The notes: generated from the sequence alone by a model not told the origin. A stretch of DNA of 64,000 nt from Paradesertivirga superstes (GCF_037622515.1 NZ_JBBJCN010000001.1:930001-994000), one strand, 5' to 3'; counted from the first letter of the stretch, positions 1 to 9,802 are shown. Translations and numbers: made by a program.

Positions 1-910
1 CATTCGTAATAATTCCAACAGCAGAGGTAAGTATTTTGGACTCCCTTTTTATAACCTCAGCGAATGGCACCTGATAGCCTGGCCCTACAGGAACTTTAGC
101 GTTTGCAACATTCCCACCACTAGAACAGTCAATTAAATCCACTCCGGCAAGAGATAAGATGGAAGCAAGCCGAATTGAATCATCTATATTCCACCCTCCC
201 TGCGTCCAATCGGTAGCAGAAATTCTGGCAAAAAGAGGATAATCAGAAGGCCAAACCTCTCTGATTGCGGTAACAATATCCTGCAAAAACCTGATACGAT
301 TATCAAAAGAACAACCATACCCATCTTTTCGGAGATTAGATAACGGCGATAAAAACTCATGTATCAGATAGCCATGAGCGGCATGAATTTCGAGAACCTT
401 AAATCCAGCAAGTTTTGCACGAAAGGCTGCTGCACGAAAATCTGCAATAGCTTTTTGTATGTCTTCTAAAGACATTTCTGATGGAACGCTATATTTATCG
501 GAGTAAGCTAGCGCAGAAGGCGCCAGGGAATGCCAGCCTCCGTCTTCTATTGAAAGTCCTGCGCCTCCTTTCCATGGTTCTATAGCACTTGCTTTACGTC
601 CTGCATGAGCAAGCTGTATCCCTGCAATACTGCCCTGAGCATGAATAAAATTCGCGATCCGATTTAAACCGCCAATGTGTTCATCATTCCAGAGGCCCAT
701 ATCGGCATGGGTGATTCTGCCTTCCGGTGATACCGCTGTCGCTTCGACCATTACAAGTGCTGCCCCACCTACGGCCCGGCTCCCTAAATGAACTAAATGC
801 CAATCGTTCGAAAAGCCATCAATACTAGAATATTGACACATAGGGGACACTCCTATTCTGTTCTTAAACTCTATTTTTTGAATCTTTAAAGAATTAAAAA
901 GTGAGATCAT
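1..910 (-). CDS. NADH:flavin oxidoreductase, Old Yellow Enzyme family (3' end missing)
   Basis: This is the N-terminal ~303 residues of an FMN-dependent ene-reductase, a TIM-barrel enzyme that reduces activated C=C bonds with NAD(P)H in the cytoplasm. The frame starts at an ATG (910) and is still open at base 1, so the C-terminus lies outside the window. The sequence closely follows the YqjM/NamA (thermophilic-like) subgroup from memory: an early SPMCQYS segment with the FMN-proximal Cys, IQLAHAGRKAS, and the IHAAHGYLIHEFLSPLSN stretch with the paired active-site residues, followed by DLIDCSSG. Physiological substrate is unknown. It is separated from the next gene by 200 bases, so it is probably its own transcript. 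Confidence 0.93.
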   Translation of the reverse strand, partial: MISLFNSLKIQKIEFKNRIGVSPMCQYSSIDGFSNDWHLVHLGSRAVGGAALVMVEATAVSPEGRITHADMGLWNDEHIGGLNRIANFIHAQGSIAGIQLAHAGRKASAIEPWKGGAGLSIEDGGWHSLAPSALAYSDKYSVPSEMSLEDIQKAIADFRAAAFRAKLAGFKVLEIHAAHGYLIHEFLSPLSNLRKDGYGCSFDNRIRFLQDIVTAIREVWPSDYPLFARISATDWTQGGWNIDDSIRLASILSLAGVDLIDCSSGGNVANAKVPVGPGYQVPFAEVIKRESKILTSAVGIITN

Positions 911-1110
911 AGTATTTAATTATTTAGACAAAAATGAACCCATGGTGTTGTGTGAGGGTTGAGCTTTTGCCATTTTCTAATTTAGTCAAAATTCACTGGT
1001 ATGAAAGTTGACATTCTGGAGAGATAAAAGGTTTGCAGTTTCTGAAGCGATTTTTTTATCAGGCTGTCAAAATTAAATTTCACGAATGCTGGCAATTTAT
1101 ATGAACTGAC

Positions 1111-2016
1111 TTAATATTTCAAAGCCTTGGGTGTAAGAGTATAGCCCAGATTTTTCAATAAAGTAATCAAGCCGTCATTTCCAACAAGATGACCTGCGCC
1201 CACAGCAAAAAACACCGGCCCCTTTGTCATCAGCGCGGGTATTTCTGCAATCCAGCGCTTATTACGCTTTGCGAGTAATGCATTCATTTCTTCGGGGGTA
1301 TAATCGTCATTTTTAAGAAATGCCGACTCTATTGCTTTAAGATCCTGACGTTTATAGCTTTCAAACAAAGCCTTGCTTTCCTCAATCATCCTATCGCTTT
1401 CGCGTACGGTCTTAAGCAGCAATTCTTTTTGTCGCCGGATGGAGTCATCAAATATAACAGCTCCCTGTTCCTCCAGCGTTTCCAATCCTAAAACCGGAAT
1501 ACTCAATTTCTTAGCTTCTGTTTGAAAAAACATATCGAGCGCGGGGTTTTGCGGACTTATATCTTTAGGAATAAGGAAGGCAATCAATGTAATTTGAACT
1601 GCAGAAGGCTTCAAACCGTTTAGCACGTTCAGGTTCATGCCTGTTTTAAGTCTTAAAAAAGAATCGGTTTCTGCATATTCCTTTGTGCTTAGAATATTCT
1701 CAAGACTGCCTTTTTTAAGAACCATGAGAGGTATAAGCTTTTTAGCCATGCTCATTTCATCCTCCATTATCAGCTCACCCACAACGGTTTTAACTTTCCT
1801 GAGCTGATCGATTACAACTGGCAGAGTATCTAAAAAGCTTTTCCCTACAAGATGATACGTTCCAAATAAATACGAGGGTGCTTTCATACCCTTCCCACTT
1901 ATCTCCCAAAGCAGCCCTGGATTCGTGTTGGGCTTTAACTGGTGTTGTGCCAATACACCATGACTTAAAAATAGAAGTATTGAGCACAGAGTACGGTATT
2001 TTAACGATCTTTTCAT
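1111..2016 (-). CDS. TraB/GumN family protein, secreted
   Basis: A 301-residue protein of the TraB/PrgY/GumN family (Pfam PF01963), proposed to be metal-dependent peptidase-like proteins of the Tiki/ChaN-like fold. A signal peptide covers residues 1-24 and ends in VLAQ, so the protein is exported. The two family GxxH motifs are visible: GTYH at 52-55 near the N-terminus and GAGH at 273-276 near the C-terminus, both likely metal ligands. It lies 16 bases downstream of the cobalamin-binding-like gene on the same strand and may be co-transcribed. Biological role in Bacteroidota is not known. Confidence 0.85.
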   Translation of the reverse strand: MKRSLKYRTLCSILLFLSHGVLAQHQLKPNTNPGLLWEISGKGMKAPSYLFGTYHLVGKSFLDTLPVVIDQLRKVKTVVGELIMEDEMSMAKKLIPLMVLKKGSLENILSTKEYAETDSFLRLKTGMNLNVLNGLKPSAVQITLIAFLIPKDISPQNPALDMFFQTEAKKLSIPVLGLETLEEQGAVIFDDSIRRQKELLLKTVRESDRMIEESKALFESYKRQDLKAIESAFLKNDDYTPEEMNALLAKRNKRWIAEIPALMTKGPVFFAVGAGHLVGNDGLITLLKNLGYTLTPKALKY

Positions 2017-2032
2017 AGGCAGAATGCTTAAG

Positions 2033-2959
2033 TTAAGTAGAAAACCTTAACCAGCCTTTACCTTCATACCCGAAAACAAATTGCTTGGGGTGGATAATCT
2101 CGGCCAGTAATTCTATAGTATCCACCACTTTTTGACTTGAGCGATTAAAGTAATGATTACCATCTGCAACAAAAACTTTATTGCTTTTTACCGCAGATAA
2201 TTCTTTCCAGCCAGGCAGGTCGAATAATAAATTAATTTCCTGTAATGTTCGCTCAAGCGAAAAACCACATGGAGCAATCACAATAATATCCGGATCAGCA
2301 GCCTGAATAGCTGAAAACTCAATATATCCTGAATGCTTTCCATTTTCGGCTAACAGCGAAAGCCCTCCTGCTATCTGGATTAATTCAGGCGTCCAGTTAC
2401 CAGCGGCCATTAAAGGGGAAAGCCATTCAATACATACTACCGAAGGCCTTTGTTCAACAAACTTTAATTTATGATGTACAAGATCACAGCGTTCCTGTAA
2501 GTCCTCCACCAAAGCTCGTCCCGCCTCTGCTACACCAAGTTTTTCTGCGAGCAAAAGTATCTCCCCGAAAATATCAGAAAGAGCCTGGGGATTCAAGGAA
2601 ATCAATTCTACCTTGTTTTCCAGCATTTCATCCAAAGTTTCCTCAACATCTTTTAATGATACGGCACAAACCTCGCATTGCGATTGAGTAATAATTACAG
2701 TTGGACCCAGTTCCTTTATTTTTTCCTTATCAATAGTATAAATAGACAGAGCATCGGTTAAAATCTCCTTTACCTGTTTATCAATTTCTAAACTTGAAGA
2801 ACCGGAAATGAATTTTGCAGAAGAGCATACCGGTAATTCGACAATACTTTCAGGTGAATCACATTCGTGAGAACGGCCAACTAATTGATCTTTTAATCCC
2901 AATGCGCAAACTATTTCAGTAGCAGCAGGTAGAAGTGATATGATTTTTTTTTCGGGCAT
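2033..2959 (-). CDS. BtuF-like cobalamin/Fe(III)-siderophore binding protein
   Basis: A periplasmic-binding-protein fold of the helical-backbone metal receptor type (BtuF/FepB, PF01497), recognisable by KIISLLPAATEIVCALG, LVGRSHECD and a late DLPGW segment. The frame can be extended to an ATG at 3016, which would add a hydrophobic 19-residue leader ending FAQ without any N-terminal positive charge. I prefer ATG 2959 (MPEKKIIS) because remembered homologues begin there and a TACCTTTG -7 element lies 6 bases upstream (2965-2972), inside the longer reading. If that start is right the protein is cytoplasmic. If the longer form is right it is exported. No BtuC/BtuD partner is adjacent; upstream is a beta-barrel receptor and downstream a GumN-like gene. 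Confidence 0.8.
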   Translation of the reverse strand: MPEKKIISLLPAATEIVCALGLKDQLVGRSHECDSPESIVELPVCSSAKFISGSSSLEIDKQVKEILTDALSIYTIDKEKIKELGPTVIITQSQCEVCAVSLKDVEETLDEMLENKVELISLNPQALSDIFGEILLLAEKLGVAEAGRALVEDLQERCDLVHHKLKFVEQRPSVVCIEWLSPLMAAGNWTPELIQIAGGLSLLAENGKHSGYIEFSAIQAADPDIIVIAPCGFSLERTLQEINLLFDLPGWKELSAVKSNKVFVADGNHYFNRSSQKVVDTIELLAEIIHPKQFVFGYEGKGWLRFST

Positions 2960-2964
2960 TTGTG

Positions 2965-2972
2965 CAAAGGTA
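2965..2972 (-). promoter_or_regulatory. -7 promoter element TACCTTTG for the BtuF-like gene
   Basis: TACCTTTG matches the Bacteroidota -7 consensus TAnnTTTG and ends 6 bases before ATG 2959, which would give an almost leaderless mRNA. A -33 TTTG at the expected distance is not evident. It supports choosing ATG 2959 over ATG 3016. Confidence 0.45.
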
Positions 2973-3037
2973 CAATACAAAATAAAAAATGCTGGGAGCC
3001 AAATGACAAATAGCATTTTTTATTCAGTTAAATAACA

Positions 3038-5524
3038 CTACATACCCTGAGTATTTCCACCATCTTGTTTAAGATCGTCGTTGTTTACACCGCGTTTCTT
3101 CTTTGGTTGTTGCGGAGTAAAATTCATTTTACCAAACTGCCAGCTGAAATTTACTCCCACAGACCTGAATGGAATTGAGAAATTACTATTTTGAGTTAAG
3201 CCGTTTCCACCAACAAAACTGCTTTTAAAATTTTTGCGCTCATTAAAAGGATCAACAACATTGATTCCGATTTTTCCTTTCTTTTTAAGAACCTCTTTAT
3301 TCAAAGAAAACTGCCACATATTAAATGATGGATTACGGCCCTGGGATGTACGACGGGGAGCATTAACGATAGCAAAAGTTTCTGCTAAAAATCCTTTAGC
3401 CAGGGTTACAGAGCCCCCTAAAAATGCATTGTACATTAAATATGTCTTATCGCCATTGGAAGCAGCCGAAGTATACGAAATACTTACATTTGGACTATAG
3501 GTATAAATATTTAAATTCCCTCGCATAGTTACTCCCTTAACAAGGGTAACCTGGCTAAAAACCGAACCGCCTATAGAATTATTCTGCCCAATATTTTGGA
3601 ATGTGGACAAGGACACCCTCTTGGTTTCTCCGTTAGGATAAGTATAATCTTCTGCTGTTAGAAAATTCTCTATCACATCTTCTGTATGTCTGAAATACAG
3701 GGAAGCGTTAATTACTGATGACTTTATATAGGTGGAAAAATTAAATTCAACACTCTGAGAAATCTCTGGCTCCAATTCCGGGTTTCCGACCGAATGGAAT
3801 ATATCATTGCTTATATTTCTGAACGGATTTAAATACTGCAAACTTGGACGTTGAATTCGTTTGCTGTAACTCAATCTTAACGAATTCGTTTTTATAGTTT
3901 TAGATACTGAAAAACTTGGAATAAAATTATCGTAATTAGCAGAGAAGGGCTTTAAGCCTTGTATTGTATTGTCAACATCTCCTCTGATCAAAGTAGATTC
4001 CATACGGCCACCTGCCTGTAAACCCCATCCCTTTTTTAATTGAAGAGTCAGCACAGAATACCCTGAATAAACATCCTGCTCATAACCATAGATATTAGAG
4101 AGATCGGTATTGTTAACAAAATCACCAGTGCTATTTCTTTTATTAAAAACGGATTCACTATTTATTCTTCTGAAAATGGATTTAGCTCCAAGTTCCAGTT
4201 TAACTTTTTCATTTATGGGTAGTGAATAATCAGCTTGTGCTGTATATTCATTATTAATCCCATCATTATTCCCAATCTGATCTTTTGTGATTTCACTGCT
4301 GTAATAATTTTCAAAGTCAGATTCTGCCTGCATCCGTGTCCATTGACCGGCAATGCTTATTTCATGTCCCGCCTTTTTGTATTTATGGTTGTAATCTCCA
4401 CTCCAGTCAAAACCGGTAAACTGATTCTTATTATCGTTTAAGATCGTGTTTATGAGTGTGCCCGTTCCGGAAGTACTGGTATTTACCGAGCTTCCGTCTG
4501 TTTTAAAACCTCCCTGATTGAACCTGATACCAGAAGAAATGCTGTTGGAGCTATTAATATCATAACTAACATTACCCGAAGTTGTAAAGCCATAGCGCAT
4601 TGCTTCACTTGTACCTTGCTGAGAACTGGAAGAAACCAAATCCTCACGCTCTATACTGGTTAAACTTTCTTGCGGCCATGTTAAATTTCCGCCAAAATTC
4701 CCTGTAAGGCTTAATCTATTTTTATTCACATTAAGGTTCGCGTTTCCATTGTTCTGACGAGTTCCAACCCCGCCACTTAATGAACCGCTAACTCCCGACA
4801 TTTCCTTTCTCTTCGTAATTATATTTATGATTCCACCTGATCCTTCGGCATCATATTTAGCTGATGGACTGGTAATAACTTCAACGCTTTTAATCTGATC
4901 GGCAGGAAGCATTTTCATAGCATCTCCCACATTACTGGCCATCGCTCCTGAAGGTTTACCGTTTATTAATACTTTTATATTCTGACTGCCCCGAAGAGAT
5001 ACGTTGCCATCCTGATCTACCGAAACCATAGGAACTTTCCGGAGAACATCCCCCGCATTTCCCCCGGATACAGTTGCATCCTTTTCCGCGTTGTAAACTA
5101 CTTTATCCACACGATTTTCAATTAGTGCGGCCTGACCAGTAACCTGCACTTCTTTTAAAGCAGTGGCAGATGCGGATAATACGATCCGGCCCAGGTTTAA
5201 ATCCGGTTTTCCGGGAGTGGTAATCACAGAATTTATAATTTTTGTTTGATATCCCATGAAACTTAAAGAGAGCTTATAGCTTCCCGCAGATACATTATCA
5301 ATTTTAAAAACTCCTTTGGAATCAGTTAGCGCGCCATTTGTACTTTTCGCAGAACTAGCCCTGCTCAAGCTTACCGACACATAATCTAAAGGCTTTTGGG
5401 TGACAGAATCAATTATCGTCCCCGAAATCCTTCCTGTTATAGCTGGTGTTCCAGCAACAGGCATTTGGGCCATCATCGAATTTGCCAAGAAAAAACTTAT
5501 TATTAAGAGAGATAGAGATTTCAT
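3038..5524 (-). CDS. TonB-dependent outer-membrane beta-barrel receptor (OMP_b-brl_3 type)
   Basis: An 828-residue outer-membrane protein with signal peptide (1-20, ends MMAQ). Next comes a carboxypeptidase-regulatory-like Ig domain (about 30-115, GRISGTIIDSVTQKPLDYVSV), then a Plug domain (about 125-235, with VLRKVPMVSVDQDGNVSLRG and IEVITSPSAKYDAEGSGGIINI). The rest is a beta-barrel of the family Pfam calls outer membrane protein beta-barrel family (PF14905). It is distinct from SusC and has no SusD partner. The C-terminus is a basic, low-complexity tail (QPKKKRGVNNDD). The ligand is not predictable. The neighbouring BtuF-like gene on the same strand could hint at a metal-chelate or corrinoid, but this receptor class is common and mostly uncharacterised. 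Confidence 0.85.
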   Translation of the reverse strand: MKSLSLLIISFFLANSMMAQMPVAGTPAITGRISGTIIDSVTQKPLDYVSVSLSRASSAKSTNGALTDSKGVFKIDNVSAGSYKLSLSFMGYQTKIINSVITTPGKPDLNLGRIVLSASATALKEVQVTGQAALIENRVDKVVYNAEKDATVSGGNAGDVLRKVPMVSVDQDGNVSLRGSQNIKVLINGKPSGAMASNVGDAMKMLPADQIKSVEVITSPSAKYDAEGSGGIINIITKRKEMSGVSGSLSGGVGTRQNNGNANLNVNKNRLSLTGNFGGNLTWPQESLTSIEREDLVSSSSQQGTSEAMRYGFTTSGNVSYDINSSNSISSGIRFNQGGFKTDGSSVNTSTSGTGTLINTILNDNKNQFTGFDWSGDYNHKYKKAGHEISIAGQWTRMQAESDFENYYSSEITKDQIGNNDGINNEYTAQADYSLPINEKVKLELGAKSIFRRINSESVFNKRNSTGDFVNNTDLSNIYGYEQDVYSGYSVLTLQLKKGWGLQAGGRMESTLIRGDVDNTIQGLKPFSANYDNFIPSFSVSKTIKTNSLRLSYSKRIQRPSLQYLNPFRNISNDIFHSVGNPELEPEISQSVEFNFSTYIKSSVINASLYFRHTEDVIENFLTAEDYTYPNGETKRVSLSTFQNIGQNNSIGGSVFSQVTLVKGVTMRGNLNIYTYSPNVSISYTSAASNGDKTYLMYNAFLGGSVTLAKGFLAETFAIVNAPRRTSQGRNPSFNMWQFSLNKEVLKKKGKIGINVVDPFNERKNFKSSFVGGNGLTQNSNFSIPFRSVGVNFSWQFGKMNFTPQQPKKKRGVNNDDLKQDGGNTQGM

Positions 5525-5600
5525 TATCGTATTTTGGTAATTAGTCGCAAAGATAGACTGAATGTTACAAGTGTTTTGCTTAAAGTTCTGGGCAGAAAGT

Positions 5601-5633
5601 AAAAAAGCGATAAGAATATCCTACCGCTTTTTT
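5601..5633 (-). terminator. Terminator downstream of leuS
   Basis: A perfect stem of AAAAAAGCG (5601-5609) and CGCTTTTTT (5625-5633) with a 15-base loop lies 22 bases beyond the leuS stop. A-run and T-run on opposite sides make it usable on either strand. It separates leuS from the downstream receptor gene. Confidence 0.75.
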
Positions 5634-5654
5634 AAATATGAGTGTTATTTAAAA

Positions 5655-8450
5655 CTACACAACCAGATTTACTATTTTACCTTTCACCACAATTACCTTT
5701 TTAGGCGATTTCCCGTCAAGATACTTTTGAACGTCTCCATTCTCTAACACAAACTTCTCGATTTCAGGGACCTCCAGTGCAAGAGACATATTTAAATTCA
5801 TCTTCATTTTTCCGTTAACGGAAATGGGGTAAGCGAACTCATTCTCTACCAAATAAGCAGGATTAAATACCGGGTAGGAAGCATAAGAAAGACTGCCTGC
5901 TTCATTCCCTAAAAGAGTCCATAACTCTTCAGTGATATGCGGTGCGTATGGTGCAAGTACTATTACCAGATCCTGAAGGATTTTTCGTTTGGAACATTTC
6001 AGATCGGTAAGTTCATTTACACAGATCATAAAACTTGAAACAGAAGTATTGAATGAGAAACGTTCAATATCTTCCTCTACTTTACGAATGATCTTATGCA
6101 ATGACTTCAGCTCTGCTTTACCAGGTTCTTCTTCAGAAACCTTAAAATTAAACTGCTCGTCATGAAACAGTCTCCAAAGCTTACGCAGAAATTTGAAAAC
6201 TCCCTCAATACCGTTGGTGTTCCATGGTTTACTCTGCTCTAAAGGACCAAGGAACATTTCATATAAACGCAAGGTATCAGCTCCATATCGTTCAATGATA
6301 TCGTCCGGGTTTACAACATTGAACTTCGATTTTGACATCTTCTCAACTTCTACGCCGCAGATATATTTGCCATTTTCAAAGATGAATTCTGCGTTTGCAT
6401 ATTCTTCTCTGGAACTTCTGAACCTTGCTAAATCAAGAATATCATTTTCAACAATATTAACATCTACATGCACTGCTGATGTTTTATACTGATCTTTTAA
6501 TCCGTTTGATACAAATGTATTTGTCCCTTTTCCTTCTTCATCAATAAGCCTGTACACGAAATTTGACCTTCCCTGGATCATTCCCTGATTGATCAGCTTC
6601 TTAAAAGGTTCCTCCTCGATCACATAACCAAGATCTTTCAAAAATTTATTCCAGAAACGACTGTAGAGCAGATGCCCGGTTGCGTGTTCAGACCCACCGA
6701 TGTACAGATCGACGTCCTTCCAATATTGTATAGCTGATTGAGGGGCGAATACACTTTCGCTGCGTTCATCGGGAGAAGCCATATAACGGTACCAATACCA
6801 GCTTGATCCTGCCCATCCGGGCATCGTACTTAATTCGTACTCATACCGATCCTTATATTTCCAATCTTTCGCTCTTCCCAAAGGAGGTTCGCCGCTTTCT
6901 GTCGGAAGGTATTTATCTACTTCAGGCAATACCAAAGGCAAATCACCTTCCGCTATTAAGTAAGGCAGCCCATCCTTAAAATAAACCGGCACAGGTTCAC
7001 CCCAATAACGCTGGCGCCCAAAAATGGCATCGCGCATGCGGTATTGTATTTTGGCTCTGCCAGCTTTCAGCTGTTCCAGTTTTTGAGTTAAAAGTGGAAT
7101 AGCTTCCTGATAGGTTAAACCATTTATAATGTCAGAATTAATATAACGGCCTTCTTTTGTAGCATCCGCTTCATGCTCAATATCTTTTTGGGCATCCAGT
7201 ATCTGGATTATCGGCAAATTAAAATATTTAGCAAAGAGCCAGTCCCTCTGATCGCCGGAAGGGACTGCCATTACGGCTCCTGTTCCATAGCCTGCCAACA
7301 CATAGTCGGCAATCCAAACAGGAATTTTAGTACCGTTTAAAGGGTTTACCGCATAACTTCCGGTAAATGCTCCCGACACAGTTTTTGCATCGGCCATTCT
7401 ATCTAGTTCCGACTTCTTTTTTGTTTGAGCAATGTACTCGTCGATTTGGGATTTCTGATCGGGAGTTGTTAGAGATGCAACCAATTCATGCTCTGGAGCA
7501 ATAACCAGGAAACTAACTCCGAAAATGGTATCGACACGGGTGGTGAAAACTTCAATTGCTCCATCACCTTTTTCAAGAGGGAAAATTACTGATGCTCCGG
7601 TACTTTTCCCAATCCAGTTGCGCTGCATTTCTTTCAAAGGGTCCGGCCAGTCGATATGATCAAGCCCCTGAAGCAAGCGATCAGCGTAAGCAGTAATGCG
7701 CATGCTCCACTGCATCATTTTTTTCTGTTCGACGGGATAGCCTCCACGCTCAGAAACGCCTTCTTTAACTTCATCATTTGCGAGAACAGTCCCTAAGGCT
7801 GCACACCAGTTTACGGTGCTTTCTCTAAGAAATGTTAACCGATATTTTAAGAGTTCTTGCTGCTGCTGAATTTCGGTCATTTGTTTCCATTCATCGGCCG
7901 AGAAGTTCAGAACTTCTTCATCAGAAACTGCATGAATTCCTTCAGACCCTTTAGTTTCAAAATGCCCGATCAGCTTTTGTATAGATTCTGCTTTATCCGA
8001 CTCAAGGTTATACCATGAATTAAATAATTGCATAAAAATCCATTGCGTCCATTTGTAATAGGACGGATCACTGGTTCTTACCTCACGACTCCAGTCGAAT
8101 GAAAAACCAATCTGATCTAACTGACGACGATATGTAGCGATATTCTGTTCTGTGGTCAAAGCAGGATGCTGACCGGTTTGTATAGCGTATTGCTCTGCTG
8201 GCAACCCGAAAGAGTCATAACCCATTGGATGCAATACATTAAAGCCTTTAAGGCGTTTATAACGTGCAAAAATATCTGAAGCAATATAGCCCAGCGGATG
8301 TCCCACATGTAAGCCCGCACCGGAGGGATAGGGAAACATATCCAAAACATAATATTTAGGTTTTGAAGAGGTGTTATCAACTTTATAGGTCTGCTTTTGG
8401 GCCCAAAACTGCTGCCACTTATTCTCTAAGTCTCTAAACTGGTAATCCAT
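5655..8450 (-). CDS. leuS: Leucyl-tRNA synthetase
   Basis: Class I aminoacyl-tRNA synthetase that charges tRNA-Leu in the cytoplasm; 931 residues, within the usual bacterial range. The HIGH-type motif appears as HVGHPLGY near residue 48 after MFPYPSGAGL. The CP1 editing domain with the threonine-rich region (FTTRVDTIFG) and GTGAVMAVP is present. The zinc-binding/leucine-specific segment precedes GSEHATGHLLYSRFW, and the KMSKS loop is intact (EKMSKSKFNVVNPDDI), followed by the anticodon-binding and C-terminal domains. It is monocistronic by layout: divergent from ftsX and followed by a terminator. Confidence 0.98.
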   Translation of the reverse strand: MDYQFRDLENKWQQFWAQKQTYKVDNTSSKPKYYVLDMFPYPSGAGLHVGHPLGYIASDIFARYKRLKGFNVLHPMGYDSFGLPAEQYAIQTGQHPALTTEQNIATYRRQLDQIGFSFDWSREVRTSDPSYYKWTQWIFMQLFNSWYNLESDKAESIQKLIGHFETKGSEGIHAVSDEEVLNFSADEWKQMTEIQQQQELLKYRLTFLRESTVNWCAALGTVLANDEVKEGVSERGGYPVEQKKMMQWSMRITAYADRLLQGLDHIDWPDPLKEMQRNWIGKSTGASVIFPLEKGDGAIEVFTTRVDTIFGVSFLVIAPEHELVASLTTPDQKSQIDEYIAQTKKKSELDRMADAKTVSGAFTGSYAVNPLNGTKIPVWIADYVLAGYGTGAVMAVPSGDQRDWLFAKYFNLPIIQILDAQKDIEHEADATKEGRYINSDIINGLTYQEAIPLLTQKLEQLKAGRAKIQYRMRDAIFGRQRYWGEPVPVYFKDGLPYLIAEGDLPLVLPEVDKYLPTESGEPPLGRAKDWKYKDRYEYELSTMPGWAGSSWYWYRYMASPDERSESVFAPQSAIQYWKDVDLYIGGSEHATGHLLYSRFWNKFLKDLGYVIEEEPFKKLINQGMIQGRSNFVYRLIDEEGKGTNTFVSNGLKDQYKTSAVHVDVNIVENDILDLARFRSSREEYANAEFIFENGKYICGVEVEKMSKSKFNVVNPDDIIERYGADTLRLYEMFLGPLEQSKPWNTNGIEGVFKFLRKLWRLFHDEQFNFKVSEEEPGKAELKSLHKIIRKVEEDIERFSFNTSVSSFMICVNELTDLKCSKRKILQDLVIVLAPYAPHITEELWTLLGNEAGSLSYASYPVFNPAYLVENEFAYPISVNGKMKMNLNMSLALEVPEIEKFVLENGDVQKYLDGKSPKKVIVVKGKIVNLVV

Positions 8451-8469
8451 TTTGTTATTTGTAGGGTTG

Positions 8470-8477
8470 CGAAAATA
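8470..8477 (-). promoter_or_regulatory. Putative -7 element of leuS (TATTTTCG)
   Basis: On the minus strand TATTTTCGC lies 20 bases before the leuS ATG. It is a one-base variant of TAnnTTTG, and the same TTCGCA variant recurs before ftsX (8652-8659) and recA (21962-21969). No good -33 box was found, so this is suggestive only. Confidence 0.35.
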
Positions 8478-8651
8478 CTAAAATTGAGAGGATTTGACGA
8501 GAAGAATTATTTATGATTCTATAGAAAAGAACCGCTTCAGCGTAAGGGAAAAAGACATTGAATGGCAATCAAGGATATTGAGCCGGAATTCTCTTTATTT
8601 ATTTTAACAGATATTAACTATCCTTTTTTCACGTTTCTATCCTTTAATTTT

Positions 8652-8659
8652 TAATTTCG
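8652..8659 (+). promoter_or_regulatory. Putative -7 element of the ftsX cluster (TAATTTCG)
   Basis: TAATTTCGC lies 20 bases before the ftsX ATG in the divergent leuS-ftsX intergenic region. It is a one-base variant of the TAnnTTTG consensus and resembles the leuS and recA elements. It would drive ftsX-DUF3098-uppP-truB. Confidence 0.35.
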
Positions 8660-8678
8660 CATATTCTAAACAGGCATT

Positions 8679-9557
8679 ATGGAAGAATTTGAAAGCAGCT
8701 CTGCTGCTAAAAAGACTAAAACCGTTTACATATCCACAGTTATCAGTATTGCTTTAGTATTATTGATGATAGGTTTATTAGGCCTTATAATGGTTCATGC
8801 AAAGAATCTTTCTAATTATGTAAAGGAAAACATTGTATTGAACATTATTGTAAGTGATGGCGCAAAAGAAGTAGACGTACTTGCTCTACAAAAGCAATTA
8901 GACGCACATCCATACGTATTAAATTCTCAATATGTGAGTAAAGAGCTTGCCGCACGAAACCTGCAAAAAGATTTAGGCGAGGAATTTGTTCAATTCCTGG
9001 GCTATAACCCATTGCTTTCTTCTATCGATATTTACATGAAAGCGGAGCACGCCAATAATGCCAGCATACAAACTTTCAGCAATCAGCTAACAAAAAACCC
9101 ACTGGTTAAAGAGGTTATTTATCAAAAATCTCTGATAGATATGGTTAACCAGAACATAAAAATAATTGGTCTCGTTATTCTGGGATTTGCCTGCGTATTA
9201 TTAATTATTTCAATTGCCCTGATTAATAATACCATCCGACTTTCAATCTATTCACAACGGTTTCTGATAAAAAGCATGCAATTAGTTGGCGCAACCAAAG
9301 GCTTTATCAGAAAACCTTTTTTAGGTTATGGAGTTTTACATGGTTTATTAGGCTCACTTATCGCAATTATATTGCTGCTGATTACTTTATATGTTGCTCA
9401 GCAGCAGATTCCGGAATTAGTGATTTTAAGAAACTGGAGAGAGTTCATTATGGTATTTCTCGGAGTTCTGGCAATTGGCATATTGATCTCATTCCTTAGC
9501 ACCTATTTCGCAGTAAGCAAATACTTACGTTTAAAAATTAACGCCCTTTACAGATGA
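8679..9557 (+). CDS. ftsX: Cell division protein FtsX, ABC-permease-like
   Basis: A 292-residue inner-membrane protein of the FtsX family, which with the ATPase FtsE couples septal peptidoglycan hydrolysis to division. Topology is typical: short cytoplasmic N-terminus, TM1 (about 16-40), a periplasmic domain (about 45-160), then three TM segments (about 165-190, 220-243, 258-280). The MQLVGATKGFIRKPF segment is the conserved cytoplasmic loop. ftsE is not adjacent, as is common in Bacteroidota. The stop overlaps the next ATG (ATGA), indicating translational coupling. Confidence 0.93.
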   Translation: MEEFESSSAAKKTKTVYISTVISIALVLLMIGLLGLIMVHAKNLSNYVKENIVLNIIVSDGAKEVDVLALQKQLDAHPYVLNSQYVSKELAARNLQKDLGEEFVQFLGYNPLLSSIDIYMKAEHANNASIQTFSNQLTKNPLVKEVIYQKSLIDMVNQNIKIIGLVILGFACVLLIISIALINNTIRLSIYSQRFLIKSMQLVGATKGFIRKPFLGYGVLHGLLGSLIAIILLLITLYVAQQQIPELVILRNWREFIMVFLGVLAIGILISFLSTYFAVSKYLRLKINALYR

Positions 9558-9793
9558 TAATGACACAAAAAAAAACAACAAGTACCGCCACTGAAAGCGC
9601 CCCTGTACAATTTGTATTTGGAAAAAGCAATTACCGGATCATGCTTATCAGTATTGCTGTTGTAGCTCTTGGATTTATCCTTATGATAGGTGATACAGAC
9701 ATTTATGATTTCCGCAAAATAATTCTGGCTCCTATTGTAGTTCTTATTGGTTTCGGCATTGGTTTCTTTGCAATTCTAAAAAAGCGCAAGTAA
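9554..9793 (+). CDS. DUF3098 small membrane protein
   Basis: A 79-residue protein with a basic, polar N-terminus (about 30 residues) and two transmembrane helices (about 33-50 and 57-75) ending in a KKRK tail. It fits the Bacteroidota-specific DUF3098 family and its usual place between ftsX and uppP. The first ATG overlaps the ftsX stop by 4 bases; a second in-frame ATG at 9560 is possible. Function is unknown; the conserved position suggests a role in envelope growth or division. Confidence 0.82.
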   Translation: MIMTQKKTTSTATESAPVQFVFGKSNYRIMLISIAVVALGFILMIGDTDIYDFRKIILAPIVVLIGFGIGFFAILKKRK

Positions 9794-9802
9794 CCTTCTC
9801 TT

